Of a stretch of 64,000 nucleotides of DNA, positions 24,163-32,316 are shown in pieces. Under the pieces are notes generated by a model. It had not been told where the DNA came from. It did no database searches and worked only from the letters and a program-made list of their open reading frames with translations. This stretch comes from Aliiroseovarius crassostreae (GTDB lineage: Bacteria; Pseudomonadota; Alphaproteobacteria; Rhodobacterales; Rhodobacteraceae). Position 1 is the stretch's first letter; every line of letters begins with the position of its first letter. The stretch covers positions 524,001 through 588,000 of the forward strand of contig NZ_LKBA01000006.1 of the NCBI RefSeq assembly GCF_001307765.1, in the 5' to 3' direction. The translations under genes and the position numbers were made by a program.

Positions 24163-24292
24163 TGAAGCTTTCTTTCGGCTATCTTGTTGAAATCTTTCGG
24201 GGCGCACGCACACAGCATCCGCTTGCCCCATCCTGTCAGGGATGACATTTATACCAGAGAGGGGCAGGCTGTCACCAGCTATGTTCAAAAAA

Positions 24293-24340
24293 TATCAACA
24301 TTTAGTGTGGCGCGGCAGAAGGGCCACATAGATATAGTGA
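24293..24340 (-). promoter_or_regulatory. Two NrdR-box-like sites upstream of nrdJ
   Basis: Read on the minus strand, the sites are ACACTAAATGTTGATA (24293-24308) and TCACTATATCTATGTG (24325-24340). Both resemble the 16-base NrdR consensus acaCwAtATaTwGtgt, with strong left halves and weaker right halves. Their centres are 32 bases apart, about three helix turns, which is the normal spacing for tandem NrdR boxes. They would let the NrdR repressor tune nrdJ to the dNTP pool. Confidence 0.6.
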
Positions 24341-24368
24341 TCTATCAGATCTTAGTCCGGTGGAATAA

Positions 24369-24797
24369 ATGGGCCATATAAACCTGCTAAAGCTCTGCGT
24401 CGGCGCAGAAAAAGTCGAAGACCTTGAGGCCTGGCAGGCGATGCGCCGGGGGGAAAGCGGTCGTCCCAATCCGATGCATGTGACCCGGATGTGGCCCAAA
24501 CGCGAATCTGAACTGATCAACGGCGGGTCACTCTACTGGGTCTTTAAGGGGCAGGTGCTGGCCCGGCAAGAGGTGATCCGACTGGAAGAGGTGATCGGAC
24601 AGGATGGGATCCGCCGCTGCGGGATCGTCCTGTCAAACGACGTCATCCGAACCGAAGCCCAGCCACGGCGGGCCTTTCAGGGCTGGCGCTATCTGAAACC
24701 CGAAGACGCCCCACGCGACCTGCCCGAAGCGCGTGCTGGCGATGATGAATTGCCTGCCGAACTTGCATCGGCACTGGCAGATATCGGCATTCGCTGA
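24369..24797 (+). CDS. DUF1489-family protein
   Basis: A 142-residue protein with the DUF1489 pattern: HINLLKLCVGAEKVEDLEAW at the N-terminus, then RMWPKRESELINGGSLYWVF and RAFQGWRYLKPEDAPRDL. The family is common in alphaproteobacteria and has no established function. It is divergent from nrdJ, and its start lies just beyond the NrdR-like boxes, so the two genes may share a regulatory region. Confidence 0.85.
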   Translation: MGHINLLKLCVGAEKVEDLEAWQAMRRGESGRPNPMHVTRMWPKRESELINGGSLYWVFKGQVLARQEVIRLEEVIGQDGIRRCGIVLSNDVIRTEAQPRRAFQGWRYLKPEDAPRDLPEARAGDDELPAELASALADIGIR

Positions 24798-24857
24798 CAG
24801 GTTGCGCGCGCCCTGCGGCAATTTCCGAACTGGACAGCAAACATGTCGCTGCTAGAC

Positions 24858-24898
24858 CGTTTCGGAATAAACATATGTTTCAAGTTTGTCCCGAAACG
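24858..24898. repeat. Inverted repeat, CGTTTCG/CGAAACG family, copy 2
   Basis: Eight-base perfect arms CGTTTCGG and CCGAAACG around a 25-base AT-rich centre, followed by CTTTAGAATCACG. The tail matches that after copy 1 (CTTTAGGATCACG). It lies 40 bases before the aminotransferase start, so it would be in that gene's leader. Confidence 0.7.
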
Positions 24899-24937
24899 CT
24901 TTAGAATCACGCAACCAACAGACTGCTAGGACCTCCC

Positions 24938-25813
24938 ATGACACTCGGCACCCATATCCGCACCTATTTCAACGGAAGCTGGCATGAGGGAGATCTGCCG
25001 GTGATGAAGGCCGCGGACCATGGCAGCTGGCTGGGCAGCACCGTGTTTGACGGCGCCCGGTTTGCCCATGGGCTTGCCCCGGATCTGCGCGCCCATTGCG
25101 ACCGGGTGAACCGCTCGGCCAAGGCCCTGATGATCACCCCAACCGTGCCAACCGATGAGATGGTTGCCATCGTGCGCGACGGCCTGTCCGCCTTCACCCC
25201 GGAACAGGCGGTCTATATCCGTCCGATGTATTGGGGTCTGGATTGCGGACCGCTGGGGATCATGCCGAAAAAGAACTCGACCGGGTTTGCGATCAGCCTC
25301 GAACAGGTGCCGCTGCCCCCCGAGGACGCCACGACCACCCTCACCACCACCCGGTTCCGCCGCCCGGTGCTGGAAAGCGCGGTGGTGAATGCCAAGGCCG
25401 GCTGCCTTTATCCCAATAACGGGCGCATGATTGCCGAAGCACAGGCAAAAGGCTACGGCAATGCGCTTGTGGCCGATGCGCTGGGAAACGTGGCCGAAAC
25501 CGCCTCTTCGAACGTGTTCATGGTGCGCGATGGTGCGGTGTTCACCCCGGTTCCCAATGGCACTTTCCTGGCGGGCATCACCCGCGCCCGACACATCAGA
25601 AACCTGCGCGCCGATGGGGTCACAGTGCATGAATGCACGCTGACCTTCGACGATTTCCGCGCCGCCGATGAGGTGTTTTTGACCGGGAACATGCACAAGA
25701 TCACCCCCGTGACCGAATTCGACGGCACCCATTATCAGCTTGGCCCAATCACCCAACGCGCCCGCAAGCTTTACTGGGACTGGGCACATTCTGAGGATGG
25801 TCGCGCCAGTTAA
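24938..25813 (+). CDS. Branched-chain amino acid aminotransferase-like enzyme (class IV PLP)
   Basis: A 291-residue fold-type IV aminotransferase. The PLP-binding lysine is in SAVVNAKAGCLYPNNGRMIA, and the ALGNVAETASSNVFMVRDGA region and GTFLAGITRARHI are conserved in IlvE-type enzymes. It should transfer amino groups between glutamate and branched 2-oxo acids, although D-amino acid and aminodeoxychorismate relatives share this fold. It is a single gene with a dyad repeat in its leader. It lies 4 kb from the island cluster, and no direct link is visible. Confidence 0.82.
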   Translation: MTLGTHIRTYFNGSWHEGDLPVMKAADHGSWLGSTVFDGARFAHGLAPDLRAHCDRVNRSAKALMITPTVPTDEMVAIVRDGLSAFTPEQAVYIRPMYWGLDCGPLGIMPKKNSTGFAISLEQVPLPPEDATTTLTTTRFRRPVLESAVVNAKAGCLYPNNGRMIAEAQAKGYGNALVADALGNVAETASSNVFMVRDGAVFTPVPNGTFLAGITRARHIRNLRADGVTVHECTLTFDDFRAADEVFLTGNMHKITPVTEFDGTHYQLGPITQRARKLYWDWAHSEDGRAS

Positions 25814-25941
25814 GCGTCAAGGGGGCCGCACCGCTCTCACACCCAAACCCGGCAAAAGCAATGGACAGAGCCGCGCCCCTCGGGCAGACTGGCCCCGGTT
25901 GAAGGCCCGCCCACCGAGGGTGCGCCGCAAAAGGGACAAAA

Positions 25942-26397
25942 ATGCGTAAGTTTCTCGTGATCCTCGACGACAGCCGTGAATGCCTGAACGCCATGCGCTT
26001 TGCCGCCATGCGCGCCGCAAAAACCGGTGGCGGGGTCGAAGTGCTCTCGATCATCCCACCGGATGAATTCAATCATTGGATCGGCGTGGGCAACATCATG
26101 CGCGAGGAAAGCCGCGAACGGATCACCGTGCATTTCGAGGTCTTCGCCAAATGGATGCGCGACCGGCAGGGCGTTGATCCCGAACTGGTGATCCGCGAAG
26201 GCGAAATCGTGCCCGAGATCATGGCGCAGATTCGCGAAGACCCTGAAATCGGCGTCCTTGTGCTGGGCGCCGGGTCGGGCAAATCCGGCCCCGGACCGAT
26301 TATCACCCAGATGATGCGCGCCTCGGCAGAGCTGCCGGTGCCCATGACCATCGTTCCGGGCGAAATGTCCAAAGACCGGTTGGAAGAAATCACCTGA
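25942..26397 (+). CDS. Universal stress protein family
   Basis: A 151-residue Usp-domain protein beginning MRKFLVILDDSRECLNAMRF, with GVLVLGAGSGKSGPGPIITQ near residue 110 as the nucleotide-loop region. This loop does not match the usual G-x2-G-x9-G(S/T) spacing well, so ATP binding is uncertain. AGGGAC precedes ATG. It stands alone after the aminotransferase; rhodobacteria commonly carry this Usp subtype. Confidence 0.82.
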   Translation: MRKFLVILDDSRECLNAMRFAAMRAAKTGGGVEVLSIIPPDEFNHWIGVGNIMREESRERITVHFEVFAKWMRDRQGVDPELVIREGEIVPEIMAQIREDPEIGVLVLGAGSGKSGPGPIITQMMRASAELPVPMTIVPGEMSKDRLEEIT

Positions 26398-26404
26398 TCC
26401 CCCC

Positions 26405-26477
26405 TCCCGCGCCCTTACGCCCTGTCGGGCGACAGGCTTGGGCGTGGCCTCGCTGCGCTCGGTTCATTCCTACCTGC
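26405..26477. repeat. Dispersed ~70-bp intergenic repeat, copy a
   Basis: This block, beginning CCCGCGCCCTTACG, is nearly the exact reverse complement of 37127-37199, including the shared GACAGGCTTGGGCGTGGCC core and the GCTCGGTTCATTCC end. A shorter relative is at 53834-53880. It contains the small stem CCTGTCGGGCGACAGG. It lies directly beside an IS110 fragment. Confidence 0.8.
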
Positions 26478-26502
26478 ACCACCCCGCGCCGCACGGGGGC
26501 TT

Positions 26503-26666
26503 TGCGTCGTCGCCGGGGGGAGCTGGCAAAGATCATACAGGGGGAGCAGAACCGGCTTGAACATGCGGCGGTCAATACAGTGCGCCTGTCGCTGCAACCG
26601 CATGTCCGATCCATGACGCGCGAGATGGCTGGGCTGGACAAACCGGAGCTGGTCACAGCCAGCATA
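26503..26666 (+). pseudogene. Fragment of an IS110-family transposase gene
   Basis: About 160 bases match the full IS110 gene at 54590-54760, for example GAGCAGAACCGGCTTGAACA and the CATGTCCGATCCATGACGCG stretch, with a few substitutions and a short deletion near the end. It covers only a central coiled part of the protein between the DEDD and C-terminal domains, so it cannot be active. Confidence 0.85.
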
Positions 26667-26754
26667 CGGAGTGTTGAGGGGTGATTAAGGCGCTAGTTTT
26701 GGGTCTGTGCTGGCTCTACTACTGTGCAGGAAACTATAGCGAACACAAATTTAC

Positions 26755-27523
26755 TGGACTTGTCCCGGTTTAGTTCCGGACCAGGAGCTCTCATGTTAAG
26801 CGGCTTTCCGTTCGAAAGTCACGGGGCTTTTGTATCCAAGGGCTGAGTGCCGTCGGCGTGGGTTGTAAAAACCGTTGATGTACTGGAACAGCGCCAGTTC
26901 GTATTGCCGGCGAATGTACCAGGGTTGCGGCCAGGCCAGCTCGGCCCTCAGTGTTTTGAAGCAGGTCTCAAGGGCAGCGTTGTCATAGCAATTTCCCTTG
27001 CCGCCCATCGAGACCTTGAAGCCGCGCTGTTTCAGCGGCTTCTGGTCCTCATGCGAACAATATTGGCTGCCGCGGTCGGTGTGATGGATGCAGCCTTTCG
27101 GGGGGGCAGATTGATCGCCGTGAACGGTATACTCCAGGCAGGCCGCAGAGCTGGCGCTGGCTGAGTTTACCGTCGCACTGGTCGATGAATGCGACCCTCA
27201 CGTCTTTTGCCTCGCGAAAAGGCCGTGGCCTTTTTTAGCACGCCCCTCTCCTCCTTCAGGATGCGGTTCTCCCGTCGAAGCCGTTCACTCTCCCGTGCCA
27301 GATCCTGATCGGGCCCGGAAACAACCGCTTCTTCGTCAAAGGATGTGATCCATTTGTTCAGCGTTGAAAGGCCCCCCCAAATCCGCAGAAACCTGTCGCC
27401 GCGTCAGGCCGCGCGTCAGCGCGATACGCACCGCATCCCGCTTGAACTCTTCACTGTGTCCGTTTGCCATAGTTCAAGGCAATATTGCTCTCAAAGGGCC
27501 GGAACTGAACCGCGACAAGTCCA
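26755..27523 (-). mobile_element. Internally deleted IS3-family element with both terminal repeats
   Basis: Ends TGGACTTGTCCCGGTTTAG at 26755 and the matching reverse complement TGGACTTGTCGCGGTTCAG at 27523 define a 769-bp element; intact IS3 elements are about 1.2-1.3 kb. On the minus strand orfA starts at 27470 (MANGHSEEFKRDAVRIAL) and is frameshifted in a G run. The end of orfB survives as IHHTDRGSQYCSHE and GGKGNCYDNAALETCFKTLR (26796 to about 27110). The front of orfB, with the first catalytic Asp, is missing. No matching target duplication was found. From 27524 to 27713 there is no supported gene. Confidence 0.85.
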
Positions 27524-27713
27524 GAAGACTGGACTGAAACGGACGTTGAAGAGGTGCTCAAGGCAAGCCTCGTCATTCGGGAACTGCTGGAAAAACTGGC
27601 GGACGTTTGTCTGTTTCATACATATGATATGGGAAACCGACTACCGTATGCCAGGGGTTAAATCCCAACTAGTTTTCTGGTTTTGATTTCCCCGCAGGCC
27701 CCGTCCCCGGGGG

Positions 27714-28484
27714 TCAGCCGCGTTGAATAAAGCGGAAGATCGACGAGGCACCCCATCCTGCGACAATGGCGATAAACAGCGACAACAGGCCATAGATCAG
27801 GGGCTGGTTGCGGGCAAGGTTGAAGATCCAGCGTTCAAGCCCAACCTTCTGCACATTGATCACGGTCTCATAACTCGCCGCGACATAGCCGCCACGGGTC
27901 AGCAGGATCCGCGTGCGATACTGCCCCTCGGTCAGGTTCGAGGGCAAGGCAATCCGTGTGTCAAACAACGTGTCTTCCCGAACGGTGACATTGTTTTCCA
28001 AAAGCCGGTAGGTGCCCTTGTTTTCACGAATACGGATCAGCGCGCGGGTGAATTCCGTCGGATCCTCGTTGGTGAACGGGCTTTCGCTGATCTGGATCGC
28101 GCGACTGACCGAAACCAGATGGCGCAGGTCATCCAGAACGCTGATGGATCCGTCCAGTGTGGACGAGGTGGACACGGCATAAAAGCTTGGGGCGGATGCG
28201 ATTTCCAGAGCATCGGTATTGACCCAGATCCCAAAGCGCTTGTCCTTCTTGCGCACGGTCACGGGGTGGTTTGGACCTTCGACCACCACCACCACTTCCA
28301 GCGGTTCATCGGTCGGTGCGGGGCTTTCACGTTTAACCGCGCCGAAGATCAGGATTTCGGATCCCACGAAGGTTGCGTTGATCGACACCATATTCTGGCT
28401 CAGGCCAGCGACGATATCCTCTTTTGCCTGCACAGGAAGGGCGGCACATATCAGGGCGAAAAGCGGGGCGAGGAAACGTCTCAA
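27714..28484 (-). CDS. TIGR02186-type (Alph_Pro_TM) predicted membrane-anchored protein
   Basis: A 256-residue protein with a signal peptide (FALICAALPVQA), a periplasmic domain and one C-terminal membrane helix (LIYGLLSLFIAIVAGWGASS). The opening EDIVAGLSQNMVSINATFVG and GSEILIFGAVKRE match the Alph_Pro_TM family of alphaproteobacteria. It overlaps the TauE/SafE gene by 4 bases and is usually found with it, so the two probably work as a unit in the inner membrane. Function is unknown. Confidence 0.85.
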   Translation of the reverse strand: MRRFLAPLFALICAALPVQAKEDIVAGLSQNMVSINATFVGSEILIFGAVKRESPAPTDEPLEVVVVVEGPNHPVTVRKKDKRFGIWVNTDALEIASAPSFYAVSTSSTLDGSISVLDDLRHLVSVSRAIQISESPFTNEDPTEFTRALIRIRENKGTYRLLENNVTVREDTLFDTRIALPSNLTEGQYRTRILLTRGGYVAASYETVINVQKVGLERWIFNLARNQPLIYGLLSLFIAIVAGWGASSIFRFIQRG

Positions 28485-29398
28485 TGGCCCGCCCCCGTGC
28501 CGATCTCGAACAGTTCTTCCGGCTGGATCAACAGATCCAGGGCCAGCTTGCCGCAGACGACCAGCACCATCAGCGCCAGAAGAATACGCAACTGCTCGGC
28601 TTTCAGCTTCACCCCGATCCGCGCCCCGATCTGCGCGCCCACGACCCCGCCGATCAACAGCAATACCGCCAGCGCCATATCCACCGTATAGTTGGTTGTG
28701 GCATGCAAAAGAGTGGTGAAAGCGGTGACAAAAATGATCTGGAACAGGGACGTGCCCACAACCACTTTGGTCGGCATCCCCAACAGGTAAATCATCGCGG
28801 GCACCATGATGAACCCGCCGCCGACCCCCATGATGGCGGCCAGCACACCCACCAGCACGCCCACCAGGATCGGTGGAATGACGGAAATATACAGCCCCGA
28901 CGTGCGGAATTTCATTTTGAAGGGCAGGTTATGCACCCAGTAATGCTTGCGCCGGGTGGACACCACCTTGCCGCCGCGGGTCTTCACAATGGCGCTCAGG
29001 CTTTCCAGAAACATCAGCCCGCCAATGATCCCCAGAAACAGCACGTAGGAGAGCTTGACCAGAAGATCCACCTGTCCAATCGCCTTGAGCGCATTGAAAA
29101 GCTGCACACCAAGGGCTGCGCCGATCAATCCCCCGACCAGCAGCACCAGCCCCATCCTCAGATCCACGGTCTTTCGCTTGAAATGCGCCAGCACCCCGGA
29201 AAAGGAGGAGGCCACGATCTGATTGGCCTCGGTCGCCACCGCCACTGCCGGGGGAATGCCGATAAAGAACAGAAGCGGCGTCATCAGAAACCCCCCTCCG
29301 ACACCAAACATGCCTGACAGGATCCCGACGATCCCGCCAAGCCCAAGGAGCAAAAAGGCATTCACCGAAACTTCGGCGATCGGAAGATAGATTTGCAT
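28481..29398 (-). CDS. TauE/SafE-family sulfite exporter-like permease
   Basis: A 305-residue membrane protein. It begins with the glycine-rich repeat FLLLGLGGIVGILSGMFGVG, and the same pattern recurs in the second half (VLAAIMGVGGGFIMVPAMIY), as expected for the duplicated DUF81/TauE fold. Members export sulfite, sulfoacetate or other organosulfur compounds. The window has a full taurine route that releases sulfite, so this could be a second outlet, but it is 17 kb away and paired with a TIGR02186 protein, which points to a conserved separate role. Confidence 0.83.
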   Translation of the reverse strand: MQIYLPIAEVSVNAFLLLGLGGIVGILSGMFGVGGGFLMTPLLFFIGIPPAVAVATEANQIVASSFSGVLAHFKRKTVDLRMGLVLLVGGLIGAALGVQLFNALKAIGQVDLLVKLSYVLFLGIIGGLMFLESLSAIVKTRGGKVVSTRRKHYWVHNLPFKMKFRTSGLYISVIPPILVGVLVGVLAAIMGVGGGFIMVPAMIYLLGMPTKVVVGTSLFQIIFVTAFTTLLHATTNYTVDMALAVLLLIGGVVGAQIGARIGVKLKAEQLRILLALMVLVVCGKLALDLLIQPEELFEIGTGAGH

Positions 29399-29438
29399 CA
29401 GCAGACCGAGTTGTATCGAATTGGAGCGTTAACCCAAT

Positions 29439-30263
29439 TTATTGCGCAATTTCAGCTCTCTCGTCACGGGCTAAATAGCGGCGAACCAGTTTTTCCAGCT
29501 TTTTTGCTCCGAGTGGCGCCATGGCTTTGGTATGTTCGTGGCTGATCGCTTCGTCCGACAGGCCCTGTGCCATGTTGGTGATGGTTGAAATCCCCATTAC
29601 GCGCAATCCCAGGAACCGGGAAAGAATCACCTCCGGCACCGTGGACATGCCCACCGCATCCGCCCCCAGCGTGCGGATCGCACGGATTTCGGCCGGGGTT
29701 TCAAACGAGGGGCCGGAATACCAGGCATAGATGCCCGGCTTCAGGGCGATGCCCTCATCATGTGCAATGCCCTCAAATGCGCGGCGCATATCCGCGTCAT
29801 AGGCCCCGCCCATCGGCACGAAACGCGCGTCTGTCGGCTCGCCGATCAGCGGGTTGAGGCCTGAGAAGTTGATGTGATCCTCGATCAGCATCAGATCCCC
29901 CGGCGGGATGTCACGGCGCAATGACCCGGCGGCGTTGGTCAGGATCAGCCGGTCAGCACCAAGCGCCTTCAGCACCTCCAGCGGCAGGCGCATCACATCC
30001 GCCCGCCCGCTCTCATAATAATGCGCCCGCCCGCCAAAAACGGCGACGCGGGTGCCTTCGAGCTGGCCGATCACGAGGTGCGGATTGTGGCCGGACACGC
30101 CTGCATGGGGAAAACCGGGAAGCTCACTGTAGGGGATCGCCACCCCCTCAACCGCATCCGCAAGATGCCCTAGGCCGGACCCCAGAACCAGGCCAAGCTC
30201 GACCGGTTCATGGCCCGCCAGATCGCGAATTTTCGCGGCAAGGGTGTCAGCGTTCCTTGACAT
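29439..30263 (-). CDS. punA: Purine-nucleoside phosphorylase, trimeric type (PunA-like)
   Basis: A 274-residue enzyme of the low-mass (trimeric) PNP class. The phosphate loop region is VLGSGLGHLADAVEG, with GRAHYYESG (phosphate-contacting His) and LTNAAGSLRRDIPPGDLM following. Purine-base contacts lie in GPSFETPAEIRAIRTLGADA and the C-terminal STITNMAQG. It splits purine nucleosides into base and ribose-1-phosphate. Its start overlaps the end of the permease gene by 17 bases, so it is part of the nucleoside import operon. Confidence 0.9.
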   Translation of the reverse strand: MSRNADTLAAKIRDLAGHEPVELGLVLGSGLGHLADAVEGVAIPYSELPGFPHAGVSGHNPHLVIGQLEGTRVAVFGGRAHYYESGRADVMRLPLEVLKALGADRLILTNAAGSLRRDIPPGDLMLIEDHINFSGLNPLIGEPTDARFVPMGGAYDADMRRAFEGIAHDEGIALKPGIYAWYSGPSFETPAEIRAIRTLGADAVGMSTVPEVILSRFLGLRVMGISTITNMAQGLSDEAISHEHTKAMAPLGAKKLEKLVRRYLARDERAEIAQ

Positions 30264-31212
30264 AAGGTTCCCCCCCGGCTTTGGGCGGCACCGCCTTGCC
30301 GATAAAGCCTGCCAGAATGATCACGGTCAGGATATAAGGCAGGGCCTCCATGAATTGTGAAGGCAGGGTGATCGGCCCGATTTCCAGTTTCGGATAGCGG
30401 ATCGAGATCGCCTGAAGCAGGCCAAAAAGCAGCGTGGCGCCCAGTGCGGGCACCGGCTTCCACTTGGCAAAGATCAGGGCGGCCAGGGCGATGAACCCGC
30501 GTCCCGCGCTCATTTCCTTGCCAAAGCCCGAGCTGAGACCGGTGGCCAGATAGATCCCGGCCAATCCGCACAGCGCCCCGGCAATCACCATCGCGATATA
30601 GCGCAGGCGGATCACCGAAACACCTGCCGTATCCACGGCCGCCGGGTTCTCGCCCACCGCGCGCAGGCGCAGGCCAAACCGGGTGCGGTAAAGCCCATAC
30701 CAGGTGACCGGCACCAAAAGCAGCGCCACATAGACCAGCAAAGTATGGCCGGACAGAAGATCGGAATAGATCGGCCCGAGGTAAGGCACATCCTTCACCG
30801 CATCTGCAAATGGCAGGGGGATCGGGTCAAACCGCTCTGGCCCTTCAAGCGTGGGCGTACGTCCGCCCAGCCCGAACCAGCCGTTGCCAATCAGCACGGT
30901 CAGGCCTGAGGCGAGGAAGTTCAGCGCGACCCCTGAGATCAGCTGATTGCCGCGGAAGGTGATCGACGCCACGCCATGCACCAGCGAAAACCCGATCGAG
31001 ACCATGATGCCCGCCAGCATCCCCCACCAGACCGAGTCGTAATGGGCCGCCACGGCCGCCGAGAAGAAGGCTGCCACAAGGATCTTGCCCTCAAGCCCGA
31101 TGTCAAACACCCCGGACCGTTCCGAGATCAGCCCCGCGAGGCAGGCCAGCAAAAGCGGGGTTGCCATGCGCAGGGCTGAATCGAGGATTTGAATGATGGT
31201 CAGAAAATCCAT
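30247..31212 (-). CDS. Nucleoside ABC transporter permease (BmpC/NupQ type)
   Basis: A 321-residue inner-membrane permease of the BPD_transp_2 fold, with about ten hydrophobic segments and the block FRGNQLISGVALNFLASGLT. It forms half of the channel of a BMP-type nucleoside importer with the next gene upstream. The gap to the partner permease gene is 3 bases. The substrate is inferred from punA and the BMP-family binding protein in the same operon. Confidence 0.88.
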   Translation of the reverse strand: MDFLTIIQILDSALRMATPLLLACLAGLISERSGVFDIGLEGKILVAAFFSAAVAAHYDSVWWGMLAGIMVSIGFSLVHGVASITFRGNQLISGVALNFLASGLTVLIGNGWFGLGGRTPTLEGPERFDPIPLPFADAVKDVPYLGPIYSDLLSGHTLLVYVALLLVPVTWYGLYRTRFGLRLRAVGENPAAVDTAGVSVIRLRYIAMVIAGALCGLAGIYLATGLSSGFGKEMSAGRGFIALAALIFAKWKPVPALGATLLFGLLQAISIRYPKLEIGPITLPSQFMEALPYILTVIILAGFIGKAVPPKAGGEPYVKER

Positions 31213-31215
31213 GAC

Positions 31216-32313
31216 TTATGCCCCCTTTCGCTTGGCGGCGCGGATGAAGGCGCGCTCTACCGGGATGCGGATCATATTGTCGAGTGCGCCGGTGAACAGG
31301 ATCACCAGACCCTGAATGACCAGAACCAGCTCACGCGGGATCGACATCCACAGGGCAAGCTCGCCGCCACCCTGATACAGGAACCCAAAAAGAAGTGCGG
31401 CCAGCAACACCCCAAACGGGTGGTTGCGCCCCATCAACGCCACGGCGATGCCAATGAAACCTGCCCCTTCGACCGAGTTCAGGATCAGCCGCTCGCTTTC
31501 GCCCATCGTGTTGTTGATCGACATCATGCCCGCCAGTCCACCGGACAAGAGCATCGCGATCATGGTGATCTTGACCGGTGAGATCCCGGCATAGACAGAC
31601 GCGCTCTGGCTTTGGCCAAAGGACCGGATCTCATACCCCAGGCGCGACCTGAACAGCAGCAGATAGACCGCCACGCAGGCGATCAGGGCGATCAGGAAAG
31701 AGACGTTGACCGGGGCGGATTTCGAAAAGGCGATGCCCAAGGGCGACAGAATGTCGTGGAAAGTGGGCAGGTGGGTGGCTTCGGGGAAGCGGGCGGAAGC
31801 CGGATCCATCGCGCCTTTTGGGCGCAGCAGGTTTACCAGCACATAATTCAGAAGTGAGGCGGCGATAAAGTTAAACATGATGGTGGTGATCACCACATGG
31901 CTGCCACGCTTTGCCTGCAGATAGGCCGGGATCACCGCCCAGAGCGCACCGAACAGCGCGCCCCCCAGTATGGCAAACAGGATCGCAATCGACCAATGCG
32001 GGAAGGGGATGTAAAGGCACACCAGCGCCACGCCCAACCCGCCAAGCGCCGCTTGCCCTTCGCCGCCGATGTTGAACAGTGCGGCCTTGAACGCAATCGA
32101 CACCGCAAGCCCGGTGAAGATGAAATTGGTGGCATAGTAAAGCGTATAGCCCCAGCCATAGCTTGACCCCAGCGCCCCGGTGATCATCAGTTTGACCGCC
32201 TCAAACGGATCTTGCCCAATGGTGGCAATCACCGCCATGGACAGGGCAAAGGCCAGGGTCAGGTTCAGGGCGGGGATCAGGGCCACATCTGCCCATTTCG
32301 GCATTTTTTCCAT
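31216..32313 (-). CDS. Nucleoside ABC transporter permease (BmpB/NupP type)
   Basis: A 365-residue permease, second half of the channel, with the family stretch NIGGEGQAALGGLGVALVCL and VVITTIMFNFIAASLLNYVL. The rich hydrophobic content and length agree with the larger permease of BMP systems. It follows the ATPase gene by 3 bases, which indicates a tight operon. Confidence 0.88.
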   Translation of the reverse strand: MEKMPKWADVALIPALNLTLAFALSMAVIATIGQDPFEAVKLMITGALGSSYGWGYTLYYATNFIFTGLAVSIAFKAALFNIGGEGQAALGGLGVALVCLYIPFPHWSIAILFAILGGALFGALWAVIPAYLQAKRGSHVVITTIMFNFIAASLLNYVLVNLLRPKGAMDPASARFPEATHLPTFHDILSPLGIAFSKSAPVNVSFLIALIACVAVYLLLFRSRLGYEIRSFGQSQSASVYAGISPVKITMIAMLLSGGLAGMMSINNTMGESERLILNSVEGAGFIGIAVALMGRNHPFGVLLAALLFGFLYQGGGELALWMSIPRELVLVIQGLVILFTGALDNMIRIPVERAFIRAAKRKGA

Positions 32314-32316
32314 GTC

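Noticed and set aside
21922-24165. Open frame of 747 codons opposite nrdJ
   Set aside because: It mirrors nrdJ exactly, has an unusual His/Arg-rich composition and no family motif. It is a shadow of a GC-rich gene.
28424-29317. Open frames opposite the TauE and TIGR02186 genes
   Set aside because: They have Gln/His-rich composition and no domain. The minus strand encodes recognisable membrane proteins.
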